This document shows positions 40,718-50,589 of a stretch of DNA of 64,000 nt, in pieces. Numbering within the stretch: the stretch's first letter is position 1; each line of letters begins with the position of its first letter. The DNA is from Reyranella sp. Lineage in GTDB: Bacteria; Pseudomonadota; Alphaproteobacteria; Reyranellales; Reyranellaceae. The notes under the pieces are model-generated. The model worked only from the letters and a program-made list of their open reading frames with translations. It made no database searches and had not been told where the DNA came from. The position numbers and the translations under genes are program-made. The stretch is from contig NZ_SCVC01000039.1 in the NCBI RefSeq assembly GCF_004297405.1, forward strand, positions 107,268 through 171,267, read 5' to 3'.

Positions 40718-42985
40718 ATGGCCAGTAGTTCGGACTCACCTGCTGCCACAATTTCTAGCGATTCCGCCTCGGAGCTACAAGCCGAGGCGGCTGCACGGCT
40801 GCGTCCCGAAACGGTGGAAAACACCGTCAAGGTCCTGCTGCCACTGCCTTTGGCCGATGCGTACGATTATCGCGTGCCGGCAGAAATGCATCTCGTTCCC
40901 GGCCATTTCGTGGTCGTGCCACTTGGCAAGCGTGAGATGGTCGGCGTGGTCTGGGGTGCGGGCACCGGCGAAGTGCCGCAGGCGAAGCTGCGCGATGTCA
41001 TTGGCGTGCTGCCGGCACTGCCGATGGCCGATGCGATGCGCCGTTTCGTCGACTGGGTATCGGCCTACACCTTGATGCCGCCGGGGGCGGTGCTGCGCAT
41101 GGCCATGAGCGCACCGTCGGCGCTGGAGGCGCCAAAGACCGAGCTGGTCTATCGCGCCGCCGAACAGTCGGACGATGCCGCGTTGAAACTCACCGCCGCA
41201 CGCCGCCGCGTTCTCGATCAGTTGAAGGATGGGCCGGCGATGCCGGCGGCGGAGCTCGCGCATCTTGCAGGTGTCGGCACTTCGGTCGTGAAGACCATGG
41301 CGTCGGTCGGCCTGCTCGAAGCGGTGGAGCGCGTCGTGCGTCGCTCCTTTCCGCAGCCTGACGGGATGCGCGACGGCCCGATCCTGTCGCCGGCCCAGAA
41401 AACTGCAGCCGATGGGTTGGTCGAGAAGGTAAAGGCGCATGCCTTCTCGGCGATGCTGCTCGATGGCGTACCGGGCGCGGGCAAGACCGAAGTCTATTTC
41501 GAGGCGATCGCGGCGGCTCTCGCAGCGGGGCGGCAGGTGCTGGTGCTGCTGCCCGAGATCGCGTTGACCGCGCAGTGGTTGCGACGCTTCGAAGATCGTT
41601 TCGGCGCGCCGCCGGCGCCCTGGCATTCGGGCCTCACCAGCCTGGAGCGCCGCGAAACTTGGCGTGCCATCGCCGAGGGCAGGGTAGGCGTCGTGGTTGG
41701 CGCACGCTCCGCGCTCTTTCTGCCGTTCGCCAATCTTGGCCTGATCGTGGTCGACGAGGAGCATGACGGCTCCTTCAAGCAAGACGAGGGCGTCGTCTAC
41801 AACGCCCGCGATATGGCGGTCGTGCGCGCCCGGCTCGCTTCGGCGCCCGTGGTGCTGGCCTCGGCGACACCTTCGCTGGAGAGCGTCGTCAATGTGAAGA
41901 CAGGCCGCTACGGCGAGGTACACCTGCCAGGCCGGCACGGTGGCCATCAGCTCGCGACTCTGTCCGCGGTCGATATGAGGCGTGATCCGCCGGCGCGCGG
42001 CCGCTGGCTGTCGCCGCCGGTGGTGGAAGCGATGAAGACCGCCCTGGCGGCCGGCGAGCAGACACTGCTCTTTCTCAATCGTCGTGGTTATGCGCCGATT
42101 ACGCTCTGCCGCGCCTGCGGCCATGGACTCGAATGCCCGCAATGTTCGGCGTGGCTGGTCGAGCATCGTTTTCGACGCAGTCTGGTCTGTCATCATTGCG
42201 GTCACACCGAAGCACCAGCGCATTCCTGCAAGCATTGCGGCGCGGTCGATCAGTTCGTGGCCTGCGGTCCGGGTGTCGAACGTCTGGCCGAGGAGGCACA
42301 GGAGCTCTTTCCCGAGGCGCGGCTGGAACTGTTCACCTCTGACAGTTTGATGAACCGCGACGAAGCGGAGGCCGCCGTCGATCGCATGATCAACGGCGAG
42401 ATCGACATTCTCATCGGCACGCAGATGGCCGCGAAGGGCCATCACTTTCCGAATCTGACTCTCGTTGCGGTAATCGATGCCGATCTCGGTTTGAATGGCG
42501 GCGATCTGCGCGCGGCCGAGCGGACCTTCCAGCTCCTCTATCAGGTCGCAGGCCGCGCCGGCCGCGAGGGCAGGCCAGGCCGGGCGCTGATCCAGACGCA
42601 CAATCCCGAACATGCGGTCATGCAGGCGCTCGTCTCGGGCGATCGTGACCGTTTCGTTGAAGTCGAGCTGGCAGATCGCGAGGTCGCGGGCATGCCGCCT
42701 TACGGCCGGCTGGCCTCGTTGATCATTTCAGGCCCCGATCCTGCCGCCGTCGACAATGTCTGTGCAGCGCTGGCTCGTGGGGCGCCGCATCGGGAGGGGA
42801 TTACGGTGCTTGGACCCTCGACGGCGCCGCTGGCCCTGCTGCGTGGGCGGCACCGGCGACGGTTCCTGCTTAAGACCTCCCGCGATGTCGCCGTGCAGCC
42901 CATCCTGCACGCCTGGCTGGAAAGGATTGGGCTTCCCGGTTCAGTTCGTCTGCAGGTCGACGTCGATCCCTATTCCTTCCTGTGA
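40718..42985 (+). CDS. priA: Primosomal replication-restart helicase PriA
   Basis: A 755-aa superfamily-2 helicase. The N-terminal 3'-DNA-binding domain starts KVLLPLPLADAYDYRVP. Walker A is DGVPGAGKTEVYFE, the DEAH-like box is VVDEEHDGSFKQ, and zinc ligands follow in CRACGHGLECPQCSAW, CHHCGH and CKHCGAVDQF. Helicase motifs near GTQMAAKGHHFPNL and QVAGRAGREGRPG complete it. PriA reloads DnaB at stalled forks. The first 32 residues are Ser/Ala-rich and unlike the family, so an in-frame GTG at 40814 may be the true start. Confidence 0.95.
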   Translation: MASSSDSPAATISSDSASELQAEAAARLRPETVENTVKVLLPLPLADAYDYRVPAEMHLVPGHFVVVPLGKREMVGVVWGAGTGEVPQAKLRDVIGVLPALPMADAMRRFVDWVSAYTLMPPGAVLRMAMSAPSALEAPKTELVYRAAEQSDDAALKLTAARRRVLDQLKDGPAMPAAELAHLAGVGTSVVKTMASVGLLEAVERVVRRSFPQPDGMRDGPILSPAQKTAADGLVEKVKAHAFSAMLLDGVPGAGKTEVYFEAIAAALAAGRQVLVLLPEIALTAQWLRRFEDRFGAPPAPWHSGLTSLERRETWRAIAEGRVGVVVGARSALFLPFANLGLIVVDEEHDGSFKQDEGVVYNARDMAVVRARLASAPVVLASATPSLESVVNVKTGRYGEVHLPGRHGGHQLATLSAVDMRRDPPARGRWLSPPVVEAMKTALAAGEQTLLFLNRRGYAPITLCRACGHGLECPQCSAWLVEHRFRRSLVCHHCGHTEAPAHSCKHCGAVDQFVACGPGVERLAEEAQELFPEARLELFTSDSLMNRDEAEAAVDRMINGEIDILIGTQMAAKGHHFPNLTLVAVIDADLGLNGGDLRAAERTFQLLYQVAGRAGREGRPGRALIQTHNPEHAVMQALVSGDRDRFVEVELADREVAGMPPYGRLASLIISGPDPAAVDNVCAALARGAPHREGITVLGPSTAPLALLRGRHRRRFLLKTSRDVAVQPILHAWLERIGLPGSVRLQVDVDPYSFL

Positions 42986-42991
42986 CAGATC

Positions 42992-43048
42992 GCGCCGAAA
43001 AACCGCGGTAATACAGCGCCTTGCTAACCTTGCGCCGGGAAAAACCGC
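42992..43048 (+). repeat. Direct repeat in the leader of the ATP synthase operon
   Basis: GCGCCG-AAAAA-CCGC (42992-43006) recurs as GCGCCG-GG-AAAAA-CCGC (43032-43048). The 176-base interval between priA and atpH must hold the operon's promoter or leader, so the repeat may be a regulator site or part of a leader structure. No clear sigma-70 promoter is seen. Confidence 0.4.
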
Positions 43049-43161
43049 ATGGTAGCAACGCGCGCTTTTCCAGGGTGGAGCGGGGCGTTCTACTGGTGAA
43101 AAGTGAGTGAATTCAATGGCTTGCCGGCCGTGAGACCCACGGCAGGGGAGAGGTTTTCGAC

Positions 43162-43725
43162 GTGTCTACCGCATCCTCCGCCACGACCGGCGTTGCCGGA
43201 CGCTATGCCAGCGCCCTTTTTGAGCTGGCGGACAATGCCAAGTCGCTCGATCAGGTCGCTCAGGATCTCACCTCATTTCGCGCGATGGTTGGCGAAAGTG
43301 CCGACCTCGCCCGCCTGATCGCGAGCCCGGTCATTGGTCGCGACCTGCAGGGCAAGGCGCTGCTGGCCGTGCTGGATGCCGCGGGCATTTCCGGTCTGAC
43401 GCGTAATTTTGTCGGCGCTGTGGCCGCCAATGGCCGCGCCCGTGAGCTGCCGGCGATGGCCTCGGCCTTCCTGGCCGAGCTTGCCGCACGCCGCGGCGAG
43501 ACCACGGCCGCCGTCACGTCTGCCGTTCCGCTGACCCCTGCCCAGGTCGAGCAGTTGAGCGCCGCGCTGCGCTCCGTGCTGGGCAGCGCCAAGGTTTCTA
43601 TCGACGCGCGCGTCGAACCCGACATTCTCGGCGGTCTCGTCGTGAAGGTCGGCTCGCGCCTGTTCGATTCGTCCATCCGAAGCAAGCTGCAGCGCTTGCA
43701 GCTTGCCATGAAGGGAGTTGCCTAA
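43162..43725 (+). CDS. atpH: F1 ATP synthase delta subunit
   Basis: A 187-aa delta (OSCP-like) subunit linking the alpha3beta3 hexamer to the peripheral stalk. It starts with a GTG preceded by GGGGAGAGG. The helical N-terminal domain begins TGVAGRYASALFELADNAKS, and the C-terminal part DARVEPDILGGLVVKVGSRLFDSS is characteristic. It is the first gene of atpHAGDC; the F0 genes are elsewhere, as usual in alphaproteobacteria. The stop directly abuts the atpA start. Confidence 0.94.
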   Translation: MSTASSATTGVAGRYASALFELADNAKSLDQVAQDLTSFRAMVGESADLARLIASPVIGRDLQGKALLAVLDAAGISGLTRNFVGAVAANGRARELPAMASAFLAELAARRGETTAAVTSAVPLTPAQVEQLSAALRSVLGSAKVSIDARVEPDILGGLVVKVGSRLFDSSIRSKLQRLQLAMKGVA

Positions 43726-45252
43726 ATGGATATCCGTGCCGCCGAAATTTCGGCCATTCTGAAGCAGCAGATCGCCAACTTCGGCACCGAGGCCGAAGTG
43801 GCCGAGGTCGGCCAGGTCCTCTCCGTCGGTGACGGTATCGCCCGTGTCTACGGCCTCGACAGCGTCAAGGCCGGCGAGATGGTCGAGTTCCCCGGCGGCA
43901 TCAAGGGCATGGCGCTGAACCTTGAGCGCGACAATGTTGGCGTCGTGATCTTCGGCGAAGACCGCACCATCCGCGAAGGCGACACGGTCAAGCGTACCGG
44001 CACCATCGTCGACGTGCCGGTCGGCAAGGGCCTGCTCGGCCGCGTGGTCGATGGCCTCGGCAACCCGATCGACGGCAAGGGCCCGATCCAGAGCACCGAG
44101 CGCCGCCTGGTCGAGCTCAAGGCTCCCGGCATCATTCCGCGCAAGTCGGTGAACGAGCCGATGCAGACCGGCCTCAAGGCCGTCGACTCGCTGGTGCCGA
44201 TTGGACGCGGCCAGCGCGAGCTGATCATCGGTGACCGCCAGACCGGCAAGACCGCCGTCGCCATCGACACCTTCCTGAACCAGAAGCCGATCAACAAGGG
44301 CACCGACGAGAGCCGCAAGCTCTACTGCGTCTATGTCGCCGTCGGCCAGAAGCGCTCGACCGTCGCCCAGATCGTGAAGACACTCGAGGACAACGGCGCG
44401 ATGGAATATTCCATCGTCGTTGCCGCCACGGCGTCCGATCCGGCGCCCATGCAGTTCCTCGCGCCCTATACCGGCTGCGCCATGGGTGAGTTCTTCCGCG
44501 ACAACGGCATGCATGCCGTGATCGTGTACGACGATCTTTCCAAGCAGGCCGTCGCCTACCGCCAGATGTCGCTGCTGCTGCGCCGCCCGCCGGGCCGCGA
44601 AGCCTATCCCGGCGACGTGTTCTATCTCCACTCGCGCCTGCTGGAGCGCGCCGCCAAGCTGAACGAGAAGAACGGCTCGGGCTCGCTGACGGCGCTGCCG
44701 GTCATCGAGACGCAGGCCGGCGACGTGTCGGCCTACATCCCGACCAACGTGATCTCGATCACCGACGGTCAGATCTTCCTCGAGACCGAACTCTTCTATC
44801 AGGGCATCCGCCCCGCCATTAACGTCGGTCTGTCGGTGAGCCGCGTCGGTTCGGCCGCGCAGATCAAGGCGATGAAGCAGGTCGCCGGCACCATCAAGCT
44901 CGAGCTGGCGCAGTATCGTGAAATGGCGGCCTTCGCCCAGTTCGCCTCGGACCTCGATGCCTCGACGCAGCGCCTGCTGGCCCGCGGTCAGCGCCTGACC
45001 GAGCTCTTGAAGCAGGGCCAGTTCGTGCCGATGCCGGTCGAGGAGCAGGTCATATCGCTCTACGCCGGCACCCGCGGCTTCCTCGACAGCCTGCCGATCG
45101 CCCGCATCAACGACTTCGAGCGTCAGATGCTCGATGCCGTGCGCGCCGAAGGCTCGATCCTGGCGTCGATCCGCGAGAAGCGCGAGATCGTCAAGGAGAC
45201 CGACGACAAGCTGAAGGCGTTCCTCGGCGATTTCGTCAAGAAGTTCGCCTAA
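43726..45252 (+). CDS. atpA: F1 ATP synthase alpha subunit
   Basis: A 508-aa alpha subunit. The P-loop is GDRQTGKT at residues 169-176. It has VSRVGSAAQIKAMKQVAG with the arginine finger, and the alpha-type N-terminus IRAAEISAILKQQIANF. It alternates with beta subunits in the catalytic hexamer and binds nucleotide non-catalytically. It is followed by atpG after 15 bases. Confidence 0.97.
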   Translation: MDIRAAEISAILKQQIANFGTEAEVAEVGQVLSVGDGIARVYGLDSVKAGEMVEFPGGIKGMALNLERDNVGVVIFGEDRTIREGDTVKRTGTIVDVPVGKGLLGRVVDGLGNPIDGKGPIQSTERRLVELKAPGIIPRKSVNEPMQTGLKAVDSLVPIGRGQRELIIGDRQTGKTAVAIDTFLNQKPINKGTDESRKLYCVYVAVGQKRSTVAQIVKTLEDNGAMEYSIVVAATASDPAPMQFLAPYTGCAMGEFFRDNGMHAVIVYDDLSKQAVAYRQMSLLLRRPPGREAYPGDVFYLHSRLLERAAKLNEKNGSGSLTALPVIETQAGDVSAYIPTNVISITDGQIFLETELFYQGIRPAINVGLSVSRVGSAAQIKAMKQVAGTIKLELAQYREMAAFAQFASDLDASTQRLLARGQRLTELLKQGQFVPMPVEEQVISLYAGTRGFLDSLPIARINDFERQMLDAVRAEGSILASIREKREIVKETDDKLKAFLGDFVKKFA

Positions 45253-45267
45253 CACCCGAAGGTTTCG

Positions 45268-46152
45268 ATGCCCAGCCTCAAAACCTTCCGCCTGAGGATC
45301 CGAAGCGTCCAGTCGACGCAGAAGATCACCAAGGCCATGAAGATGGTCGCAGCCGCCAAGCTGCGGCGCGCTCAGGAGCAGGCCACGGCGGCCCGTCCCT
45401 ATGCCGAAGCCATGGACAAGATCCTGGCGTCGCTGGGAGCGAGCTTCAAGAGTGGCACCGGCCCGCGCCTGCTGGCCGGCACTGGCTCCGACAAGGTCCA
45501 TCTGCTGATCGTCACCACAGGCGATCGCGGCCTGTGTGGCGGCTTCAACAGCACGATCGTGCGCGAGGCGCGTCGCAACATCCGCGCGCTCGTGGCGGAA
45601 GGCAAGACGGTCAAGATCTTCTGCGTCGGCCGCAAGGGTCGTGACCAACTCCGCCGCGATTTCGGTTCGATGATCGTCGAGACGATGACTGATCTCGGCC
45701 GTCCGCGGCTGTCCTTCGGCGATGCCCAGCAGATCGCGACCCGCGTGATGGAGATGTTCGACGCCGGCGAATTCGACGTCGCTTCGGTCGTCTTCAACCG
45801 CTTCAAGTCGGCGATGACTCAGATCGTCACGACACAGCAGCTCATTCCGCCGCCGGCGCCCGAGGCCTCGACGGCCGCGCCTGCCGCTGCGGGTGGTGCC
45901 ATCTACGAGTTCGAGCCTGACGAGGGCGAGATCCTGGCCGACCTGCTGCCGCGCAATCTCGCCGTCCAGATCTTCCGCGTGCTGCTGGAAAACTCCGCGA
46001 GCTTCTACGGCTCGCAGATGACGGCAATGGACAACGCCTCGCGCAACGCGGGCGACGTGATCAAGAAGCTGACGCTGCAGATGAACCGCTCGCGCCAGGC
46101 CTCGATCACCAAGGAACTCATCGAGATCATCTCGGGCGCCGAGGCCATCTAG
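45268..46152 (+). CDS. atpG: F1 ATP synthase gamma subunit
   Basis: A 294-aa central rotor subunit. The N-terminal helix begins MPSLKTFRLRIRSVQSTQKITKAM, including the typical KITKAMKMVAAAKLRRAQ, and the C-terminal helix has MDNASRNAGDVIKKLTL and QMNRSRQASITKELIEIISGA. A short Pro/Ala-rich insertion (about 193-210) in the middle domain is seen in alphaproteobacterial gamma subunits. Confidence 0.96.
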   Translation: MPSLKTFRLRIRSVQSTQKITKAMKMVAAAKLRRAQEQATAARPYAEAMDKILASLGASFKSGTGPRLLAGTGSDKVHLLIVTTGDRGLCGGFNSTIVREARRNIRALVAEGKTVKIFCVGRKGRDQLRRDFGSMIVETMTDLGRPRLSFGDAQQIATRVMEMFDAGEFDVASVVFNRFKSAMTQIVTTQQLIPPPAPEASTAAPAAAGGAIYEFEPDEGEILADLLPRNLAVQIFRVLLENSASFYGSQMTAMDNASRNAGDVIKKLTLQMNRSRQASITKELIEIISGAEAI

Positions 46153-46188
46153 GCCGGCTGCCAGGCAATCGAAGGAAAGGGATCCGCA

Positions 46189-47613
<1,425 letters not shown>

Positions 47614-47617
47614 GCAG

Positions 47618-48031
47618 ATGGCCAAGGTCTCCTTCCGTCTGGTGATGCCCGAGCGCGAGTTGCTCGCGACCGAGGCCGACATGGTTGTCGTCCCGGGCAG
47701 CGAAGGCGATTTCGGCGTCCTGCCGGGCCATGCGCCGCTGATCTCGACGGTTCGCCCTGGTGTCCTGGAAGTCTATCAGGGCAACAAGGTCGAGCAGCGC
47801 TTCCTGGTGGCCGGTGGCTTCGCCGAGGTGACGCCCGAGCGTTGCACGGTGCTTGCCGACGAAGCCCTGCTGTTCGAGGAGGTGACGCCCGAGCAGCTCG
47901 CCGAGCGCGAACGTGCTGCGGAGCGTGATCTCATGGATGCCGCAACCGACGCCGAAAAGGCGGCAGCCGAAAAGAGTCTGCTTGTCGTCAGGGACCTTCG
48001 TCGTGCTCAAGCCTATTACGCGGGCCGCTGA
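47618..48031 (+). CDS. atpC: F1 ATP synthase epsilon subunit
   Basis: A 137-aa epsilon subunit. The beta-sandwich N-terminal domain begins KVSFRLVMPERELLATEADM and contains VVPGSEGDFGVLPGHAPLI. A helical C-terminal domain follows. The ATG at 47618 is right after atpD; the longer frame is inside atpD. It ends the F1 operon, and a stem loop overlaps its stop codon. Confidence 0.94.
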   Translation: MAKVSFRLVMPERELLATEADMVVVPGSEGDFGVLPGHAPLISTVRPGVLEVYQGNKVEQRFLVAGGFAEVTPERCTVLADEALLFEEVTPEQLAERERAAERDLMDAATDAEKAAAEKSLLVVRDLRRAQAYYAGR

Positions 48032-48040
48032 TTTCAGCGG
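48025..48040 (+). terminator. Stem loop over the atpC stop
   Basis: CCGCTG-ATTT-CAGCGG forms a perfect 6-base stem overlapping the atpC stop. AATTTTCTG follows about 8 bases later, so it is a weak candidate terminator. Confidence 0.35.
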
Positions 48041-48080
48041 CACTGCGTAATTTTCTGTCGAGATGTATACGGCCTAGCCA

Positions 48081-48109
48081 TTGAAAGCCGCGGCCAACGT
48101 CGCTTTATT
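48081..48109 (+). promoter_or_regulatory. Sigma-70-like promoter TTGAAA-N17-TTTATT
   Basis: TTGAAA at 48081-48086 and TTTATT at 48104-48109 are spaced by 17 bases. A start near 48116 would give a leader of about 30 bases to the ferritin-like gene. Confidence 0.5.
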
Positions 48110-48144
48110 ACGCTTCAGCGACATGATGCCGAGGATTGGCGCCC

Positions 48145-48963
48145 ATGAGTAACTGGACTCTCGAGACGATCGCCTGGGATCGCTTCGATGCGTCGAAGGT
48201 CGATCCCGAGATTCTGCGCAACATCAAGGCCGCGGCCCTGGTGGAGCGCAACGGTGGTGACTACGGCATCTATCTTGGCCGTGTCTTCGCCGACGATCCG
48301 GCCTTCACCGAGTCGGTGAACAATTGGGTCGTCGAGGAAGTGCAGCACGGCATGGCGCTCGGCCGCTGGGCCCAGCTCGCCGACCCTTCCTGGGATTTCG
48401 ACGCGGCGTTCGATCGATTCCGCACAGGGTACAAGCTGCCGCTCGATGCCAGCAGTTCGGTGCGGGGCAGCCAGGCGGGCGAGATGATGGCCCGCTGCAT
48501 CGTCGAAACCGGCACCAGCTCCTATTACAGCGCCCTCAAGGACGCGACCGAGGAGCCGGTGCTGAAGCAGGTCTGCGCGAAGATCGCCGCCGACGAGTTC
48601 CGTCACTACAAGCTCTTCTACGAGCACCTGCGGCGTTGCCTGCAGCGTGACAGGCTGAGCCGCTGGACCCGGTTGCGCATCGGCTGGGGGCGTCTGGCCG
48701 AGAGCGAGGACGACGAACTCGCCTATGCCTACTTCGCGGCGAATGAGCCGCTTGGCGCCGTCTATGATCGCAAGCGCAACATGCAGGCCTATGCGCGTCG
48801 GGCCTATCCGCTCTATCGGCCGAGCCACGTGCAACGCGCCATGGCGATGGTGCTGAAAGCCATCGGCCTCGAACCGCAGGGCCGATTGAACAGTATGATG
48901 ACGCGGGTTGGCCTGTGGTTCCTGCGCCGCAACGCCGCCAAGCTCGCCGCCCAGGGCGCATAG
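48145..48963 (+). CDS. Ferritin-like diiron protein
   Basis: A 272-aa helical protein with two E/D-x-x-H motifs of a ferritin-like diiron site: NNWVVEEVQHGMALG (Glu-Glu and His) and IAADEFRHYKLFYEHL (Glu and His). The pattern and length resemble acyl-ACP desaturase-like or rubrerythrin-like proteins, and no iron-sulfur or rubredoxin domain is present. No signal peptide is seen. It has its own likely promoter after the ATP synthase operon. The reaction (desaturase, hydroxylase or iron handling) cannot be decided from sequence. Confidence 0.75.
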   Translation: MSNWTLETIAWDRFDASKVDPEILRNIKAAALVERNGGDYGIYLGRVFADDPAFTESVNNWVVEEVQHGMALGRWAQLADPSWDFDAAFDRFRTGYKLPLDASSSVRGSQAGEMMARCIVETGTSSYYSALKDATEEPVLKQVCAKIAADEFRHYKLFYEHLRRCLQRDRLSRWTRLRIGWGRLAESEDDELAYAYFAANEPLGAVYDRKRNMQAYARRAYPLYRPSHVQRAMAMVLKAIGLEPQGRLNSMMTRVGLWFLRRNAAKLAAQGA

Positions 48964-48964
48964 C

Positions 48965-48985
48965 GGGTTCGCCGACGGCGAGCCC
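48965..48985. terminator. Hairpin between convergent ferritin-like and rppH genes
   Basis: GGGTTCGCC (48965-48973) pairs with GGCGAGCCC (48977-48985) with one wobble pair and a 3-base loop, next to both stops. There is no U tract on either side. Confidence 0.4.
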
Positions 48986-49456
48986 TCACGAAATCAGGTC
49001 GGCGAATTCCTCGAACACGGCGTCGTAGACGGCGCGCTTGAAGGGCACGATCAGCCCGGCGAGTTCGTGGGCACCGATCCAGCGCCACGATTCGAATTCC
49101 TTGTCATGGGCGTGGATGTCGATGTCCGCGTCGCTGCCGGTGAACGCCAGTGCAAACCACTTCTGCGCCTGGCCACGCCAGCGGCCCTTCCAATACGGCG
49201 GCCGCCGCTCTGCCGGTACCTCGTAGCTGATCCAGCGCAGGCTTTCGCGCAGGAGCAGCGCTTTCGTCGTGCCGACTTCCTCATGCAGCTCGCGACAGGC
49301 GGCCTCGACCGCGCTTTCGCCCTTGTCGATGCCCCCTTGCGGCATCTGCCAGGCATCGGGTTGGTTGGCGCGGCAGCCGACGAACACGCGCCGGTCCGAC
49401 GCAATGAGCATCAGCCCGACGTTCTTGCGATATTCCTCGGGACGGCCGAGCATCAT
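48986..49456 (-). CDS. rppH: RNA pyrophosphohydrolase RppH
   Basis: A 156-aa Nudix hydrolase. It has the RppH start YRKNVGLMLIASDRRVFVGCR, the Nudix box GGIDKGESAVEAACRELHEEVG with its metal-binding glutamates, and the WYRWDLP-like region replaced by WKGRWRGQAQKWFAL. It converts 5'-triphosphate mRNA ends to monophosphate, triggering decay, or cleaves diadenosine polyphosphates. Its start (ATGATG) overlaps the stop of the deacetylase gene. It is the last gene of the minus-strand cluster. Confidence 0.93.
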   Translation of the reverse strand: MMLGRPEEYRKNVGLMLIASDRRVFVGCRANQPDAWQMPQGGIDKGESAVEAACRELHEEVGTTKALLLRESLRWISYEVPAERRPPYWKGRWRGQAQKWFALAFTGSDADIDIHAHDKEFESWRWIGAHELAGLIVPFKRAVYDAVFEEFADLIS

Positions 49457-50565
49457 GGGCGAAGCTGCGCCGGCTGGGCCTGCAAGCGCGCCATGCAGGC
49501 GTCACGACATTCGAAATGTCCAATGAGGGGCACGAACGACATCGTTGACCGTTCGCGCAGGCGCTTGCTCCAGGTCACGATGGCGTCGATCGTCTCGTCA
49601 TCGGGCTGCATGACACCGAAAGCGTGCCGAGCCGAACGACCGGAGGGCGACTGAGCCACCCAGGCGGCCAGTCGATCGAGATTTCCCAGCACGCCCTCAC
49701 CCGCCAGCTTGTAGTCGAGCACATCGGCGCTTCGGGCATAGCCTGCGCCAAGTTCGTCAGTCAGCCGCTGGACGGCGGCGGCCCCTGGCGCCGGGTTGAT
49801 CTCGACCAGCCCTAGACCGCGGTCGGCCATTTCCTTCACCAGCGGCCGCAGGATGGTCTCGGATTGGGTGACAGGGCCCGGCGAGGAAACCACCAGGCCG
49901 ACATAGCCCGCGCCGCGTGCCAGGGCCAATCGCAGACGGCGAAGGTTCTCCGCGGTATCGGCGCTGCTATCGATGGCACGAATGCCGCGCTCGCCGGCCC
50001 CTTGGTCCTCGATCGGCAGCATCAGATAGCTCTCGTGACCGAACGCACGGGCCTGGGCAAGCCAGCGCGGCAGATCGGGCGTGCCGGGCAGGAATGCCAG
50101 GCTCACTTCGGCGGGAAGCTCCTCGATGGCGCGTTTCATCGCCGCTTCGCTGGCGCCGAGGTTGATCATCAAGAGGCCGATGCGGGCCCGTGGGCCCGAC
50201 GGATCAAAGCGCCGGGCATTGGCGATCCAGGGCATCCAGCCATCGGGAGCAATGCGCGGCAGGCGAAGCCCGTCGGTCGTAATCTCGGACATCGCCGTAA
50301 GCTCGGCGGGGGAGAGACTGCGGAAACCGGACGGCGGTGGACGGAGTGGCAAGGGGAGGGACTGCGCCGGTGCTGGCGTCGGCGACGTCGCAGCAACGGC
50401 TTTCTCGACGACCTGCGGCGCCGCTGCGGTGACGTCGCCGAAGATCAGGGCGGCGGAACCGGCAATAGCGACGGCGACCAGGAGATAAGCAGCGATCAGG
50501 CCGCTACGTTGCGGCCTGATATCTCTTCCGTTCGCTCGGCCATCGGCTTTTGTCGGGCCGGGCAC
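49453..50565 (-). CDS. Divergent polysaccharide deacetylase (YibQ/DUF610)
   Basis: A 370-aa protein. An N-terminal membrane anchor (about 21-43, RSGLIAAYLLVAVAIAGSAALIF) is followed by a Pro-rich linker and a NodB-like divergent deacetylase domain: ARIGLLMINLGASEAAMKRAIEELP, SLAFLPGTPDL and HESYLMLPIEDQG. The family is thought to act on peptidoglycan or another envelope glycan and sits in the envC-ctpA neighbourhood. It overlaps rppH and follows ctpA by 24 bases. Its activity is unproven. Confidence 0.85.
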   Translation of the reverse strand: MPGPTKADGRANGRDIRPQRSGLIAAYLLVAVAIAGSAALIFGDVTAAAPQVVEKAVAATSPTPAPAQSLPLPLRPPPSGFRSLSPAELTAMSEITTDGLRLPRIAPDGWMPWIANARRFDPSGPRARIGLLMINLGASEAAMKRAIEELPAEVSLAFLPGTPDLPRWLAQARAFGHESYLMLPIEDQGAGERGIRAIDSSADTAENLRRLRLALARGAGYVGLVVSSPGPVTQSETILRPLVKEMADRGLGLVEINPAPGAAAVQRLTDELGAGYARSADVLDYKLAGEGVLGNLDRLAAWVAQSPSGRSARHAFGVMQPDDETIDAIVTWSKRLRERSTMSFVPLIGHFECRDACMARLQAQPAQLRP

Positions 50566-50589
50566 GACCCCAACTCCGGCGGCTGCGCT

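Noticed and set aside
40775..42613. A 612-residue minus-strand frame inside priA
   Set aside because: Antisense to clear helicase and zinc motifs; no protein family visible.
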